A stretch of 64,000 nucleotides of DNA from Pantoea sp. IMH (GCF_000599885.1 NZ_JFGT01000002.1:930001-994000), one strand, 5' to 3'; positions 32,347-42,914 are shown, counted from the stretch's first letter. Notes: a model not told the origin generated them from the sequence alone. A program made the numbers and translations.

Positions 32347-33130
32347 ACGTTTTTTATTCCTGCTGCTGCTGTGCATCGGCACAGCCGCTTTTAGCGCGCC
32401 ACGGGTGGTTGCCCTGGCGCCGGGCCTGACTGAACTGGCGTTTGCGGCCGGCATCACGCCGGTTGGCGTCAGCGCTTACTCTGATTATCCTCCCGCTGCC
32501 GTCGCTATTGAGCAGGTGGCAAACTGGCAGGGCATCAATGTTGAACGCATCATCGCGCTGAAACCTGACCTCGTGCTCGCCTGGCGCGATGGCAACCCGC
32601 AGCGTCAGGTCGAACAGCTGCGGGCTTTCGGTATCCAGATAGTCTGGATAGATCCTACCACCGTGGAGCAGGTAATTGCCGCATTACGCCAGCTGAAAGC
32701 CTGGAGCCCAGCCCCCTTGCAGGCCGAACGGGCCGCAACCAGACTTGAGCAGCAGCTGGCCGCTCTGCATAAGCGCTATGATGGCGCGCCGCACAAGGCC
32801 GTTTTCCTGCAGTTTGGCCAGCGCCCTCTGTTCACCACATCAGGTAACACGTTACAGGATCAAATCCTCCGTCTGTGTGGCGGTGAAAATATCTTTTCCG
32901 ACAGCCGGGTGCCCTGGCCGCAGGTAAGCCGCGAACAGGTTTTGCTGCGTCATCCGGCGATTATAGTCACGGGTGGCGATGCGGCACGAATTTCTGCGGT
33001 GAAGGCCTTCTGGCAGCCCCAGCTGAAAATTCCGGTTATCGCCCTTAATGAGGACTGGCTGAGCCGTGCGGGTCCGCGGATTATTCTGGCTGCAGAGCAG
33101 CTATGCCGTGAACTTCATCCTGACCGCTAA
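32339..33130 (+). CDS. btuF: Vitamin B12-binding periplasmic protein BtuF
   Basis: Delivers cobalamin to the BtuCD ABC importer. It is 263 aa (E. coli 266). The GTG at 32339 gives Met-Ala-Lys-Arg and a 20-residue signal peptide ending FSA, just before [18 protein letters not shown]. This start overlaps the mtnN stop codon by 8 bases, suggesting translational coupling as in E. coli. The class III binding-protein fold is evident from [21 protein letters not shown] and [18 protein letters not shown]. BtuC and BtuD are not in the window and no cobalamin riboswitch was seen. Confidence 0.96.
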   Translation: MAKRFLFLLLLCIGTAAFSAPRVVALAPGLTELAFAAGITPVGVSAYSDYPPAAVAIEQVANWQGINVERIIALKPDLVLAWRDGNPQRQVEQLRAFGIQIVWIDPTTVEQVIAALRQLKAWSPAPLQAERAATRLEQQLAALHKRYDGAPHKAVFLQFGQRPLFTTSGNTLQDQILRLCGGENIFSDSRVPWPQVSREQVLLRHPAIIVTGGDAARISAVKAFWQPQLKIPVIALNEDWLSRAGPRIILAAEQLCRELHPDR

Positions 33131-33264
33131 CGCTAAGGCAAGAAGCCCGATAATACGGTTAAAGTTTCGGCGGAAAATGACGTTAATAAAATAACGAGGC
33201 AGCGATTCAGTTACTCACGCTGCCCGCTTTGGGGCAACCCTTTTGCATACCGGGAAGATTAAGA

Positions 33265-33519
33265 ATGAAAGCCGTTTATCTGGCCATGGGCCTGGTGATG
33301 GCAGGTCATGCCTGTGCCGCTACCACAACGGGCAGCATCAGGGTCAAACTGACCATTTACTCGCAATGTCATATTGACGGGCAAAGTACCACACCAGCAT
33401 CGTTACCCACCGCTGACTGCGGCAAACAGCGCGCCGCCCAGCCCCGAATAACACGTACGCTTGTCTCGCCCGCTGAGGGCTTAAGGAAGGGGATAAAATT
33501 AGTGACGGTCGAGTGGTAA
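33265..33519 (+). CDS. Small secreted protein of unknown function
   Basis: I do not recognise a named family. It is 84 aa from ATG 33265; an ATG 12 codons earlier is possible but less likely because it moves the signal peptide inward. A hydrophobic signal peptide (residues 1-18, ending ACA) predicts export. The 66-residue mature part holds two cysteines, C35 and C52, suggesting one disulphide. It begins with an alternating strand (GSIRVKLTIYSQC) and ends in KLVTVEW, a pattern reminiscent of pilin-like or spore-coat-U domains but far too short for a complete one. It sits between btuF and erpA, where E. coli has yadS. Expression is unproven. Confidence 0.6.
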   Translation: MKAVYLAMGLVMAGHACAATTTGSIRVKLTIYSQCHIDGQSTTPASLPTADCGKQRAAQPRITRTLVSPAEGLRKGIKLVTVEW

Positions 33520-33548
33520 AAGAAACCCCGGCAGCGAACGCGCCGGGG
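33517..33548 (-). terminator. Rho-independent terminator after erpA
   Basis: On the minus strand CCCCGGC-(9 bases)-GCCGGGG is followed by TTTCTTTTACC. It starts about eight bases after the erpA stop codon and touches the stop codon of the convergent small gene. Confidence 0.75.
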
Positions 33549-33555
33549 CAACTAC

Positions 33556-33900
33556 TCAGATGCTGAAAGACGAGCCGCAACCGCAGGTAGTTTTCGCATT
33601 CGGGTTCGTCACAATAAAGCGCGATCCCTCCAGCCCTTCAGTGTAGTCCACCGAACCGCCCACCAGATATTGCAGGCTCATCGGGTCCACGACCAGCGCC
33701 ACGCCCGCTTTCTCAATCGTCATATCGCCGTCGTTTATCTTATCATCAAAGGTAAAGCCGTACTGGAAGCCGCTACAGCCGCCGCCAGTGATATAAACGC
33801 GCAGTTTCAGGTCTGGATTTTCCTCGTCGGAAATCAGATTTTTGACTTTACTGGCCGCTGCTTCAGTAAATTGCAGGGGCAGAGCTATATCGTCACTCAT
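33556..33900 (-). CDS. erpA: Iron-sulfur cluster insertion protein ErpA
   Basis: A-type carrier that delivers Fe-S clusters, notably to the isoprenoid enzymes IspG and IspH. It is 114 aa, the standard length. Cluster ligands C42 (GGGCSGF), C106 and C108 (CGCGSSF) are intact. It lies downstream of clcA in the same direction with a 90-bp gap and ends in a terminator. Confidence 0.98.
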   Translation of the reverse strand: MSDDIALPLQFTEAAASKVKNLISDEENPDLKLRVYITGGGCSGFQYGFTFDDKINDGDMTIEKAGVALVVDPMSLQYLVGGSVDYTEGLEGSRFIVTNPNAKTTCGCGSSFSI

Positions 33901-33990
33901 TTAACACCTCAGTATGCATTCAGGCCGATCGCCATACAGGTCATAATTCGACCATCATTTGCACCATTATCCAATACACCAGTATAGCAA

Positions 33991-35430
33991 TCAAGTATCC
34001 GTCGGTTTTGCTGCAGCCTGCGTGGCACTCTGTGCGGCCAGCGCCTCATCTTCCTGCTTTTGCTGCTTCGCCAGCACGCGGGAAAGCAGCGTTGAGTAGA
34101 GCGGCGTTCCGCCCAGAAACTGGGCCAGCAGCGTTGCGCCCAGGCAGGTAATGATCATCGGCAAAATCAGCTGATAATTATCGGTCATCTCCAGCACCAG
34201 TACGATGCCCGTCAGCGGCGCCCTGACCGACGCGGCAAAAAGCGCCCCCATCCCTGCGATAGCAAAGGTGCCGGCCTGGAGATGATATTCCGGAAAAAAT
34301 GAGGCGCTGGCCATGCCAAACGCGGTGCCTAACAGCGTCCCGAGCGCCAGCATAGGCGCAAAAATGCCGCCCGGTGCGCCTGAGGCAAAACAGAGCAGCG
34401 TGGTAATGATGCGGGTGATAAAGATAAACAGCAGCATCCCGACCGTATAGTGGCCCGCCGCCGCGATAGGGATCAGGCTGAAACCGCCGCCTGCCGCCTC
34501 AGGTTCAATCAGTCCCAGAACGCCACATACGCCGCCTAACACGGCGCCGGTGATAAGGATTTTTTTCATCTGGCCGCCGTGAAGACGCTGAAAAAGATCC
34601 TGCGTTTTGAAGATCAGCGAGTTAAACAGCACGCCGACGACGCCAAATAGCATTCCCAACAGCAGGTAAAGCCAGAGCGTTTCAACGGGCGCATTGGCCA
34701 GCTTACCAACGTTAATGACCGCGCCTTCACCATTAAAGATACGAAAGACGATACTCGACATGATAACGCCGATAAATACGGCTTTAATGGAGATAACGGT
34801 ATAGCGAAACTGTAACCGCATCTCTTCAATAATAAACAGAATGCCGGCAAGCGGCGCGTTAAAGGCGGCAGAAAGACCTGCGGCAGCGCCGGTTGCCAGC
34901 AGTGAATGGCGGGCTTCCGCGCTTTTCATGCGGAAGATATCCAGCACCATCCGGCCAATGTTCCCACCGAGCTGTACCGTAGGCCCTTCACGCCCCAGCA
35001 CCATCCCTGCCCCCAGCGTGCCCATTCCGCCGATAAATTTCACCGGGATCACCCGCCACCAGCGTACCGGCCGCAGCTCCTCCAGCGCACCTTCGATTTC
35101 AGGTATGCCCGACCCTGAAGCCTCAGGCGCAAAGCGCTGAACCAGATAATAGCCCACCACCGCCAGCATGGCGGAGAGGAGAAAAGCCAGAGGAAAGGCC
35201 AGGATCCAGTAATCGTCAACCGCAGAGAGTATCGTCAGCCGCTGGCTACCGATCAGATTCACGGCCTTCTCAAACGCCACGCCGACCAGCCCGGCCAGGG
35301 CACCGACGATCCCTGCCATGACCAATACCGCAACCGGCGTTTTATCGCGCCGTAAGAGCAGGCGAAGGAAATCCCCACGCCGCGCTGGCACAACCTTTAA
35401 TTGTTCCGAAGAAGCCTCGTTTCCGCTCAT
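33991..35430 (-). CDS. clcA: H+/Cl- exchange transporter ClcA
   Basis: Inner-membrane chloride-proton antiporter that helps in extreme acid resistance. It is 479 aa (E. coli 473); the extra residues are at the C-terminus, ending in an Ala/Thr-rich tail. Selectivity motifs GSGIPEIEG and [10 protein letters not shown] are present, as is the gating glutamate E148 and the proton glutamate E203. It is divergent from hemL across 170 bp. Confidence 0.97.
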   Translation of the reverse strand: MSGNEASSEQLKVVPARRGDFLRLLLRRDKTPVAVLVMAGIVGALAGLVGVAFEKAVNLIGSQRLTILSAVDDYWILAFPLAFLLSAMLAVVGYYLVQRFAPEASGSGIPEIEGALEELRPVRWWRVIPVKFIGGMGTLGAGMVLGREGPTVQLGGNIGRMVLDIFRMKSAEARHSLLATGAAAGLSAAFNAPLAGILFIIEEMRLQFRYTVISIKAVFIGVIMSSIVFRIFNGEGAVINVGKLANAPVETLWLYLLLGMLFGVVGVLFNSLIFKTQDLFQRLHGGQMKKILITGAVLGGVCGVLGLIEPEAAGGGFSLIPIAAAGHYTVGMLLFIFITRIITTLLCFASGAPGGIFAPMLALGTLLGTAFGMASASFFPEYHLQAGTFAIAGMGALFAASVRAPLTGIVLVLEMTDNYQLILPMIITCLGATLLAQFLGGTPLYSTLLSRVLAKQQKQEDEALAAQSATQAAAKPTDT

Positions 35431-35600
35431 AGTTCTTTCAGCATCAGAAAAAAGTCAGGCCCGTATATTACTCTCAACGTCACTCATGTCTTGTTAAAAA
35501 TCACCCGTCCCTGCGCCAAAGGCGCGACTTACCTTTCAACCGGACGGCATGTTCACATAGAATAGTGAGGATTTTTTAATGCATCCTCAGGAGCGGAACC

Positions 35601-36884
35601 ATGAGCAAGTCTGAAAATCTCTACACTCAGGCGCAACAACTAATTCCCGGTGGCGTGAACTCGCCGGTACGCGCTTTTACCGGCGTTGGCGGTGTGCCGC
35701 TCTTTATTGAACGGGCGAACGGCGCCTGGCTGTATGACGCTGATGGCAAAGCTTATGTCGATTATGTCGGATCCTGGGGCCCGATGGTGCTGGGTCATAA
35801 CCATCCTGCCATTCGTAATGCGGTGATTGAGGCCGTTGAGCGCGGCCTGAGCTTTGGCGCGCCAACCGAAATGGAAGTGAAGATGGCGGAACTGGTTACC
35901 GAACTGGTGCCAACGATGGATATGGTGCGCATGGTGAATTCCGGCACCGAAGCGACCATGAGCGCTATCCGTCTGGCGCGTGGTTTTACCGGACGGGATA
36001 AAATCATCAAGTTTGAAGGCTGCTATCACGGTCACGCCGACTGTCTGCTGGTAAAAGCGGGCTCGGGCGCGCTTACGCTCGGCCAGCCAAATTCACCGGG
36101 CGTACCGGCGGACTTCGCCAAACATACGCTGACCTGTACCTATAACGATCTTGCTTCCGTCCGTGCCGCTTTTGAACAGTATCCGCATGAAATCGCCTGC
36201 ATTATCGTTGAACCCGTTGCCGGGAACATGAACTGCATCCCTCCTCAGCCCGATTTCCTGCCGGGCCTGCGGGCGCTGTGCGATGAATTCGGCGCGCTGT
36301 TCATTATTGATGAGGTGATGACCGGTTTCCGTGTGGCGCTGGCCGGTGCGCAGGCGCACTACGGCGTGGTGCCTGACCTGACCTGCCTGGGTAAAATCAT
36401 TGGCGGCGGTATGCCAGTCGGCGCCTTTGGCGGGCGTCGTGAGGTGATGGAGGCGCTGGCGCCCACCGGACCTGTCTACCAGGCGGGGACGCTTTCCGGT
36501 AACCCGATTGCGATGGCGGCGGGCTTTGCCTGCCTGAGCGAAATCGCCAAACCCGGCACGCATGCGACCCTGACAGCGTTAACGGACCAGCTGGCTGAAG
36601 GTCTGCTTCATGCGGCGAAAGAAGAAAATATTCCGCTGGTGGTGAACCATGTTGGCGGCATGTTCGGCCTGTTCTTTACCGATGCTGAAACGGTTACCAG
36701 CTATCAGGACGTGCAGGCGTGTGATGTTGAACGCTTCCGTCAATTCTTCCATCTGATGCTGGAAGAAGGCGTCTACCTGGCGCCTTCCGCTTTTGAAGCG
36801 GGCTTTATGTCACTGGCGCACACTGCTGAAAATATTCAGCATACCGTTGATGCGGCACGCCGCAGCTTCGCGAAACTGGCCTGA
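35601..36884 (+). CDS. hemL: Glutamate-1-semialdehyde 2,1-aminomutase
   Basis: PLP enzyme that converts glutamate-1-semialdehyde to 5-aminolevulinate, the first dedicated tetrapyrrole precursor. It is 427 aa (E. coli 426). The PLP lysine K265 lies in CLGKIIGGG and the cofactor aspartate in FIIDEVMTG. An AGGAGCGG ribosome site precedes the ATG. It converges on fhuB, and heme supply and ferrichrome iron uptake are neighbours here as in E. coli. Confidence 0.98.
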   Translation: MSKSENLYTQAQQLIPGGVNSPVRAFTGVGGVPLFIERANGAWLYDADGKAYVDYVGSWGPMVLGHNHPAIRNAVIEAVERGLSFGAPTEMEVKMAELVTELVPTMDMVRMVNSGTEATMSAIRLARGFTGRDKIIKFEGCYHGHADCLLVKAGSGALTLGQPNSPGVPADFAKHTLTCTYNDLASVRAAFEQYPHEIACIIVEPVAGNMNCIPPQPDFLPGLRALCDEFGALFIIDEVMTGFRVALAGAQAHYGVVPDLTCLGKIIGGGMPVGAFGGRREVMEALAPTGPVYQAGTLSGNPIAMAAGFACLSEIAKPGTHATLTALTDQLAEGLLHAAKEENIPLVVNHVGGMFGLFFTDAETVTSYQDVQACDVERFRQFFHLMLEEGVYLAPSAFEAGFMSLAHTAENIQHTVDAARRSFAKLA

Positions 36885-36890
36885 AGCAAT

Positions 36891-36922
36891 GAGGGCAGGT
36901 CTTTTCAGACCTGCCCTCTTCT
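36891..36922 (+). terminator. Terminator between hemL and fhuB
   Basis: A 12-bp perfect stem, GAGGGCAGGTCT / AGACCTGCCCTC, with loop TTTC, is followed by TTCT on the plus strand. It lies between convergent genes and may serve both directions. Confidence 0.7.
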
Positions 36923-36943
36923 CCCACGAAATTCCCTAATCGG

Positions 36944-38923
36944 TCACACTTTGCGTAGTAAATAAACGAAGTAGGGCGCGCCGATAAAGGTTGCCAGCAG
37001 TCCTGCCGGGATCTGATTCGGGAAGACCACCATCCGGCCACACCAGTCCGCCACCGCCATCAACCCGCCGCCCATCAGCGCCGCCATCAGCAACTGAGGA
37101 AGGGTGCGACGAAAGCCGGTCATCCGGGCAATATGCGGTGCCATCAGACCAATAAAGCTCAGCGGGCCAATTGTCAGCGTGGCGGCTGCCGTCAGCGTCG
37201 CGGCCAGCAGCAGCAGCGTCATCCGGGAGGGTTTCAGCGCCATCCCCAGCGAGCGGGCCGTTTCACCGCCGAGCGGTAGCACGGTCAGCCAGCGGCGGCA
37301 GAACGGCACCAGCGCGATCAGCACCGCCGCGATGATAACTGTGCGCCAGGCCTGCGCCGCATCAACGTTATAGGTCGAGCCGGAAATCCACGTCATCAGA
37401 TTCGCCATCCGCGGATCGCCACTGGCGAGGAAAAGCAGTAGCAGCGTGGTGAAGGCGGTGCTCAGCGCCATCCCAGCCAGCAGCATCCGCTCCGGTGAAA
37501 AGCCGCCCCGGCCTCCCACCACGGTAATGATCAACAGCGTGACTGCCGCGCCGAGGCTACCGGCTGGCAGCAGCCAGCCAAAGGCGTCGCCCGGCACAAG
37601 AAACAGCATGATCACGATGCCAAAAGCCGCGCCGGAACTGATACCCAGCACTTCCGGGCTGGCCATCGGGTTGCCGGTGAGGCGCTGAATAATACAGCCC
37701 GCCACGCCAAGCATCATGCCGGTCATTACCGCCGCCACCAGGCGCGGCATGCGCCATGGCAGAAGCTGATGCCACATTTCCCCGGTCGCCCACTGCCAGC
37801 CCTGCGCATCACGCCCCAGGCTCAGCGCCACAACGCTCAGAATCAGCAACAGCGCACCGCCCGTGATCCCCCACAGCAGGACGCGATGGCGCTCTGCGGG
37901 CACCTTATCTCCGGCATTCATCGCAGGCGGTGTACCGCCAGTGCGCAGGCGCGGCAGCAGCCAGAGCAGCAGCGGTGCGCCAATAATCGCCGTCGCTGTT
38001 CCGGTGGAGATTTCACGCCAGTTGTCCGTCAGCCAGATCACTACCTGGTCCGCCAGCCAGAGCAGCAGCATACCGATAAACGGTGCCAGCAGCAGGCGGC
38101 TCAGCAGCCTTCGCGCGCCCAGCATTTTCGCCAGCAGCGGCGCAAACAGGCCGATAAAACCGATAATACCCGCTGCGTTAACCAGTTGTGCGCTGAGAAA
38201 GATCGCCAGTACCAGCACGCCCAGGCGCGCCACCGACAGCGCCAGCCCAAGGTTTTTTGCCACGCCGTCGTCCAGCCCCATCAGCGTCATGGGACGCAGC
38301 AGCAGCAGCGCCAGCGCCAGACAGAGCAGAAGCTTCGGCCAGAGAAAACTGACGTTGCTCCAGTCCATCTGGTTCAGGGTGCCGGTGCTCCACAGGAACA
38401 TGCTTTGCAGCCGTTCGTGGTTAAACAGCCCCAGCAGCTGATTAACCGCACCGCAGTAGAGTGACAGTACCAGTCCTGCCAGAATCAGCGTGACCGGCGA
38501 AAGGCGCTTGCCCCAGGCGATGCCGAAGACGATCAGGCCGACGATCATCGCCCCACTCATTGCCGCGATTTGCTGGGTAATCACGCCGCCCGGCAGGCTC
38601 CAGAGCGTAACTACCGTCAGCCCCAGCTGTGCGCCGGTCGCCACGCCCAGCGTGGAGGGTTCCGCCAGCGGATTGCGCAGAACCTGCTGAAAAAGCAGCC
38701 CGGCCAGTCCCAGTCCGGCCCCGACAAGCAGAGACAACATCAGCCGTGGCAGCAGGCTGTAATGAAAAACCATCTGATCGATATTATTGATGTCTGGCGA
38801 CATCATCGATGAAAACCACTGACCGCGCGGAAGATGCTGGCTGAAATTCCAGAAGGTCAGGCTCAGCGTCAGCAAAAAAAGCAGGCTCAGCAAGCCCGCT
38901 GAAAAGCGATAAGATGTTTTCAT
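36944..38923 (-). CDS. fhuB: Fe(3+)-hydroxamate ABC transporter permease FhuB
   Basis: Inner-membrane channel for ferrichrome and other hydroxamate siderophores, working with FhuC and FhuD. It is 659 aa (E. coli 660). It is a natural fusion of two BtuC-type permease halves, each of about ten membrane helices. The repeated LAGLLFQQVLRNPLAEP and VAGCIIQRLTGNPMASPE segments show the duplication. Its ATG overlaps the fhuD stop codon by 4 bases. It is the last gene of fhuACDB. Confidence 0.98.
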   Translation of the reverse strand: MKTSYRFSAGLLSLLFLLTLSLTFWNFSQHLPRGQWFSSMMSPDINNIDQMVFHYSLLPRLMLSLLVGAGLGLAGLLFQQVLRNPLAEPSTLGVATGAQLGLTVVTLWSLPGGVITQQIAAMSGAMIVGLIVFGIAWGKRLSPVTLILAGLVLSLYCGAVNQLLGLFNHERLQSMFLWSTGTLNQMDWSNVSFLWPKLLLCLALALLLLRPMTLMGLDDGVAKNLGLALSVARLGVLVLAIFLSAQLVNAAGIIGFIGLFAPLLAKMLGARRLLSRLLLAPFIGMLLLWLADQVVIWLTDNWREISTGTATAIIGAPLLLWLLPRLRTGGTPPAMNAGDKVPAERHRVLLWGITGGALLLILSVVALSLGRDAQGWQWATGEMWHQLLPWRMPRLVAAVMTGMMLGVAGCIIQRLTGNPMASPEVLGISSGAAFGIVIMLFLVPGDAFGWLLPAGSLGAAVTLLIITVVGGRGGFSPERMLLAGMALSTAFTTLLLLFLASGDPRMANLMTWISGSTYNVDAAQAWRTVIIAAVLIALVPFCRRWLTVLPLGGETARSLGMALKPSRMTLLLLAATLTAAATLTIGPLSFIGLMAPHIARMTGFRRTLPQLLMAALMGGGLMAVADWCGRMVVFPNQIPAGLLATFIGAPYFVYLLRKV

Positions 38924-39801
38924 TTTGCCCCCAGCGCGCTGTCCAGCATGCGGCAGAAGCGCATCGCCGACAGCGTTCCCCCATAGAACCAGACCTGAGG
39001 AACGCGTTGAAAACGGTTTTTGCGCACAAAGGGCATCGCCAGCCAGAGCGCCGACGACGTTACCTGCTGCGTGATCCCTGAATCACCGTGATCGAAACAA
39101 AGGACATCCACGTCATCCATCGTTATCAACCGTTCAATGCCAATCACCGCGCTTCCCCAGAAGTTAGTTTCTCCCTGCCAGGCATTTTCAATCCCCAGCG
39201 TTTCCATCACTTCCAGAAACAGACTTCCCTTGCCAAATACCAGGGCGTGACGTGTGTCGAGGAGCGTCATCAGCAGCAGCGGCCTGTTAACCCGCGAGGC
39301 CAGGCGCGTCTTTGCTGCCGCCACATAGGCATCATAACCGGCAAGGTGCGCTTCGGCCTGAGGCTCTCGTCCAATCAGCTCTCCCAGCTGCATCAACGAC
39401 TTGCGGGCCATTGTTAGCGGTTTGCCGTTTTCATCGCTGAAAGGAAAGCCATGGGACGGCGCGATACTGGCAATTTTATCGCGGGAAGGACCGTAGCCTG
39501 AGGAGTAAAGGATCAGCGAGGGTTTCATCTGGATCATCAACTCCAGATTAGGTTCGGTACGCAGCCCGACATCTACCGTCGAGGCGGGCAGCTTCGGCTC
39601 ACCGACCCACAACTGATAGTTATGGAGTTCCGCAGCGCCCATCGGCGCAACGCCTAGGGCCATCAGCAGTTCGGTAGGCAGCCACTCCAGCGTAATGATG
39701 CGGCTGATATCCACGCTCTGGGCAGCCTGGCTGCGCAGCACGGGCAGCAGCGGAGAGAGAGCCATTGCCATTAACAGGCGGCGGCGGAGATAATCCGGCA
39801 T
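38920..39801 (-). CDS. fhuD: Fe(3+)-hydroxamate periplasmic binding protein FhuD
   Basis: Periplasmic receptor that passes ferric hydroxamates to FhuB. It is 293 aa (E. coli 296). The N-terminus has consecutive arginines before a hydrophobic stretch (RRRLLMAMALSPLLPVL), which resembles a Tat signal peptide. The class III binding fold is evident from LEWLPTELLMALGVAP, DVGLRTEPNLELM and QGETNFWGS. It is 15 bp after fhuC and overlaps fhuB. Confidence 0.97.
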   Translation of the reverse strand: MPDYLRRRLLMAMALSPLLPVLRSQAAQSVDISRIITLEWLPTELLMALGVAPMGAAELHNYQLWVGEPKLPASTVDVGLRTEPNLELMIQMKPSLILYSSGYGPSRDKIASIAPSHGFPFSDENGKPLTMARKSLMQLGELIGREPQAEAHLAGYDAYVAAAKTRLASRVNRPLLLMTLLDTRHALVFGKGSLFLEVMETLGIENAWQGETNFWGSAVIGIERLITMDDVDVLCFDHGDSGITQQVTSSALWLAMPFVRKNRFQRVPQVWFYGGTLSAMRFCRMLDSALGAK

Positions 39802-39816
39802 GGAAAGGTCAATCCT

Positions 39817-40611
39817 TCAGTAAACAAAGCTCACCGGCGCACCGCCGTTAGGGTGAGGTAAAATCCCCATCGGGATACCGTAGATGCGATCGAGCACGTC
39901 AGGCTGCATGATGGCCTGCGCATCGCCCTGGGCGATCATGGCGCCTTCACGAAGGGCCACAAGGCTGTCGCAGTAGCGGGCAGCGATATTGATGTCGTGC
40001 AAAATGGCGATTACCGTCAGGCCACGCTCGCGGCTGAGTCGCTGGATCAGTGCCAGCACTTCAACCTGATGGGCGATGTCCAGCGCCGAGGTCGGTTCAT
40101 CCAGCAGCAGGCAGCGGCTGTCTTGTGCCACCAGCATCGCTATCCAGGCGCGCTGACGTTCGCCGCCGGAGAGGCTGTCGACCAGACGTCGCGCTAAAGA
40201 CTTGAGCCCGACCAGCGCGATGGCTTCTTCTACCAACTCACGATCGGCGACGCCATAGCGGCCCAGCGCGCCATGCCAGGGATAGCGGCCCATCGCCACC
40301 AGCTCGCGTACCGTCATCCCTTCGGCGGGCGGCAGCTGCTGCGGCAGATAGGCAACTTCGCGGGCAAAAGCTTTGCTTTTCCAGGCGGAGACTTCCGTCC
40401 CGTTCAGCAACACCCGTCCGGCCGAGGCGGGCTGGTGCCGTCCCAGCAGCTTAAGCAGCGTTGATTTACCCGAGCCGTTATGCCCGATCAGCCCACAAAT
40501 TTTTCCGGCAGGAAAAGTGAGCGACAGCGGTTGCAGAAGCGTTCTGCCGGGAACGGTAAAAGCTGTCTTATCGAGCGTGAAAGTCGTTTCGGTAGCGTGC
40601 AGATGAGACAT
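39817..40611 (-). CDS. fhuC: Fe(3+)-hydroxamate ABC transporter ATP-binding protein FhuC
   Basis: ATPase that powers FhuB. It is 264 aa (E. coli 265). Walker A GHNGSGKST is at 43-51, the signature LSGGERQRAWIAM follows, and Walker B is in CLLLDEPTSALD. The ATG at 40611 matches the E. coli N-terminus (Met-Ser-His or similar); a reading extended by 48 codons runs back into the fhuA end and is not accepted. The gap to fhuA is 49 bp. Confidence 0.97.
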   Translation of the reverse strand: MSHLHATETTFTLDKTAFTVPGRTLLQPLSLTFPAGKICGLIGHNGSGKSTLLKLLGRHQPASAGRVLLNGTEVSAWKSKAFAREVAYLPQQLPPAEGMTVRELVAMGRYPWHGALGRYGVADRELVEEAIALVGLKSLARRLVDSLSGGERQRAWIAMLVAQDSRCLLLDEPTSALDIAHQVEVLALIQRLSRERGLTVIAILHDINIAARYCDSLVALREGAMIAQGDAQAIMQPDVLDRIYGIPMGILPHPNGGAPVSFVY

Positions 40612-40660
40612 AGCGGTCTTCTGATTGGTGGGCGCGGCGAACCGCGCCCGGATGTAAAGA

Positions 40661-42862
40661 TTAGAAACGGAAAGTGGCGGTGGCGACAACCTGACGTTCT
40701 GCCCCCCAGTAGCAGGCATACTCGCGGTAGCAGCTGGCCACATACTCACGGTCAAGCAGGTTATTGACGTTCACCCCGACAGAGGAGCCTGGCAGACCAA
40801 AACGGGTCAGATCGTATTTCACCAGCGCATCGACCGTGGTGTAGCCAGCCACGTCAAAGTTCTGATTACTATCGTCACCGGTGCTGTAAAGGCCCTTGCT
40901 CTCGCCAACATAGCGGACACCCGCTCCCAGCGTCAGACCAGACAGCGCCGTCTCATTGAAGGTGTAATCTCCCCACAATGAAGCCATATGTTTGGGCACC
41001 TGTACCGGCGTTTTGTCTTTCAGCAGCGTATCTTGGGTATATTCCGCATCGGTATAGGTGTAAGACGCGGTCAGGTTAACGTTGGCATTCAGCGCCGTCT
41101 TCGCTTCCAGTTCCACGCCTCGGGAGCGGATTTCACCGCCCTGTACACTGGCAAACGGATGATTTTGCGTGTCAGGATCGGCGGTCAGATTTTTGGTTTT
41201 GGTCAGCTGATAAACCGCAGCAGTGATCACTACCGGACGATCTTGAGGTACATATTTCACGCCAGCTTCATACTGTTTGGCGCGCGACGGATCAAAAGCT
41301 TCGCCGGTGAAGGTCGCACCGGCGTTTGGAATAAAGGCTTCGCTGTAGCTGAAATAGGGTGCGACGCCGTTATCAAATACATAGTTCAGGCCGCCACGCC
41401 AGGTAAAGGCCTGGTCGTTTTGCCGATCAACGGAATCCGCCACCCGATCATAAACGGAGTTCATGGCGTAGTCGTAGCGGCCACCGAGTGTCAGCACCCA
41501 GCGATCCCACTCCATCTGATCCTGCAGATATAAGCCGGTCTGACGCTGCTTGTTCAGGTGTTGATAGGGATCGGCAAACGGCGTCACGCTGTCGTTGCCA
41601 TATTGCGGATTGACCGCATTCAGGCTGGAAGCCGTCCCGAACTGGGCATCAATATCGTTACGGGTGCGCTGGAAATCGACACCCAGCAACAGGGTGTGTT
41701 CCAGCTGGCCGGTGGCAAATTTCGCCTGCGCCTGGGTATCGACTGCAAACTGGCTAAGCCGCTCATCTGAAACCGCCGAACCGCGCGTGATTTGCTGGGT
41801 CTCCGGCAGGAAACCGTTACCATAAATAGTGCGATAATCGGTACGCAGGTCGGCATAGCGTAGGTTCTGGCGCACCGTCCAGGTATCATTGAAGCTGTGC
41901 TCGGCACTGTAGCCGACCATTTTGGTGTTGCGCGAAATTTTATTGCTCTGTTCGCCTTCATCAAAATTCGTCGGCAATTTGTACTCGCTGCCGTCGGCAC
42001 GTGTGATCGGTACCACCGTGCCCTGACGCGGCAACCAGCCGTAATAGCCCGTTTCAGGTTCGTTCTGGAAATAGGTCAACAGATCAATACGGGTGCGATC
42101 ATCCGGGCGCCAGCTGAATGCCGGTGCAATGGTGTAACGCTTCTCTTTATTCATCGCCTGCTGCGCATCCTGACTGCGCGCCTGACCGGTTAACCGGTAG
42201 CTGTAAACGCCGTCATCATCCAGCGCGCCGCCAAAGTCAAAACCGGTCGAAAAGAGGTTGTCCGTTCCCATCTGGAACTGGACTTCGCGTAGCGTTTCGG
42301 TTGTTGGGCGCTTACTGACGAGCGACACCACGCCGCCCGGGTTGCTTTTGCCATAAAGGACGGATGCCGGACCGCGCAGCAGCTCAGCGCGTTCCAGAAA
42401 ATAAGGATCGATGGCGAATTCGGAGTAGTTATCCCCCTGCAGTTTCAGGCCATCAAGGTACTGGTTGGTGTTGGTTTCACTGAAGCCACGAATAGAAAGC
42501 GCATCGATGACGTCTGAGCTGCCCCGGTTTCCGGTCAGCACGCCAGGCGTATAGTTAAAGGCGCTTTTCACTGAATTAACCTGATGCAGCGCCATCTCTT
42601 CCTGGGTCACTACCGATACCGACTGCGGATTCTTTTCGATTGGGGTATCCGTTTTGGTCCCGGTCGCGCTCTGTTTAGCGGCGATGGTCGGCGCAGGCCC
42701 CCAGGCGCTCTCCTGCGCAGGTGCGACGGCGTTGGCATCAACGACAATGGTCTCTTCGGCGGCGAAGGCAGAGGTGGAAAACGCCATTGCCACAAGGACG
42801 GCCAGCCGGCGTCTGGCGGTATTCACTGGTAAGGAGAAGCGGTTCAGGGACTCAGTAGCCAT
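40661..42862 (-). CDS. fhuA: Ferrichrome outer-membrane TonB-dependent receptor FhuA
   Basis: Imports ferrichrome across the outer membrane using TonB energy; in E. coli also a receptor for phages T1, T5 and phi80 and for colicin M. It is 733 aa, with a signal peptide of about 34 residues ending SAFA and a TonB box (ETIVVDA) just after. A plug domain with QSATGTKTDTPI follows, then a 22-strand barrel ending in Phe. The ATG at 42862 is chosen because AGAGA lies at a suitable distance; ATG 42868 is too close to it. The external loops differ most from E. coli, so phage specificity may differ. A Fur box precedes it. Confidence 0.96.
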   Translation of the reverse strand: MATESLNRFSLPVNTARRRLAVLVAMAFSTSAFAAEETIVVDANAVAPAQESAWGPAPTIAAKQSATGTKTDTPIEKNPQSVSVVTQEEMALHQVNSVKSAFNYTPGVLTGNRGSSDVIDALSIRGFSETNTNQYLDGLKLQGDNYSEFAIDPYFLERAELLRGPASVLYGKSNPGGVVSLVSKRPTTETLREVQFQMGTDNLFSTGFDFGGALDDDGVYSYRLTGQARSQDAQQAMNKEKRYTIAPAFSWRPDDRTRIDLLTYFQNEPETGYYGWLPRQGTVVPITRADGSEYKLPTNFDEGEQSNKISRNTKMVGYSAEHSFNDTWTVRQNLRYADLRTDYRTIYGNGFLPETQQITRGSAVSDERLSQFAVDTQAQAKFATGQLEHTLLLGVDFQRTRNDIDAQFGTASSLNAVNPQYGNDSVTPFADPYQHLNKQRQTGLYLQDQMEWDRWVLTLGGRYDYAMNSVYDRVADSVDRQNDQAFTWRGGLNYVFDNGVAPYFSYSEAFIPNAGATFTGEAFDPSRAKQYEAGVKYVPQDRPVVITAAVYQLTKTKNLTADPDTQNHPFASVQGGEIRSRGVELEAKTALNANVNLTASYTYTDAEYTQDTLLKDKTPVQVPKHMASLWGDYTFNETALSGLTLGAGVRYVGESKGLYSTGDDSNQNFDVAGYTTVDALVKYDLTRFGLPGSSVGVNVNNLLDREYVASCYREYACYWGAERQVVATATFRF

Positions 42863-42897
42863 TTGCATTTCTCTGAATAAAATTGATGAGATGTAAA

Positions 42898-42914
42898 CGA
42901 GAATTATTATTATA
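42898..42914 (-). promoter_or_regulatory. Fur box overlapping the fhuA -10 region
   Basis: The plus-strand sequence CGAGAAT-T-ATTATTA (42898-42912) matches the 7-1-7 Fur core TGATAAT-N-ATTATCA at 12 of 14 arms positions. On the minus strand it overlaps a perfect TATAAT (42914-42909), the likely fhuA -10 box, so iron-loaded Fur would block the polymerase. The -35 box is weak. Confidence 0.75.
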
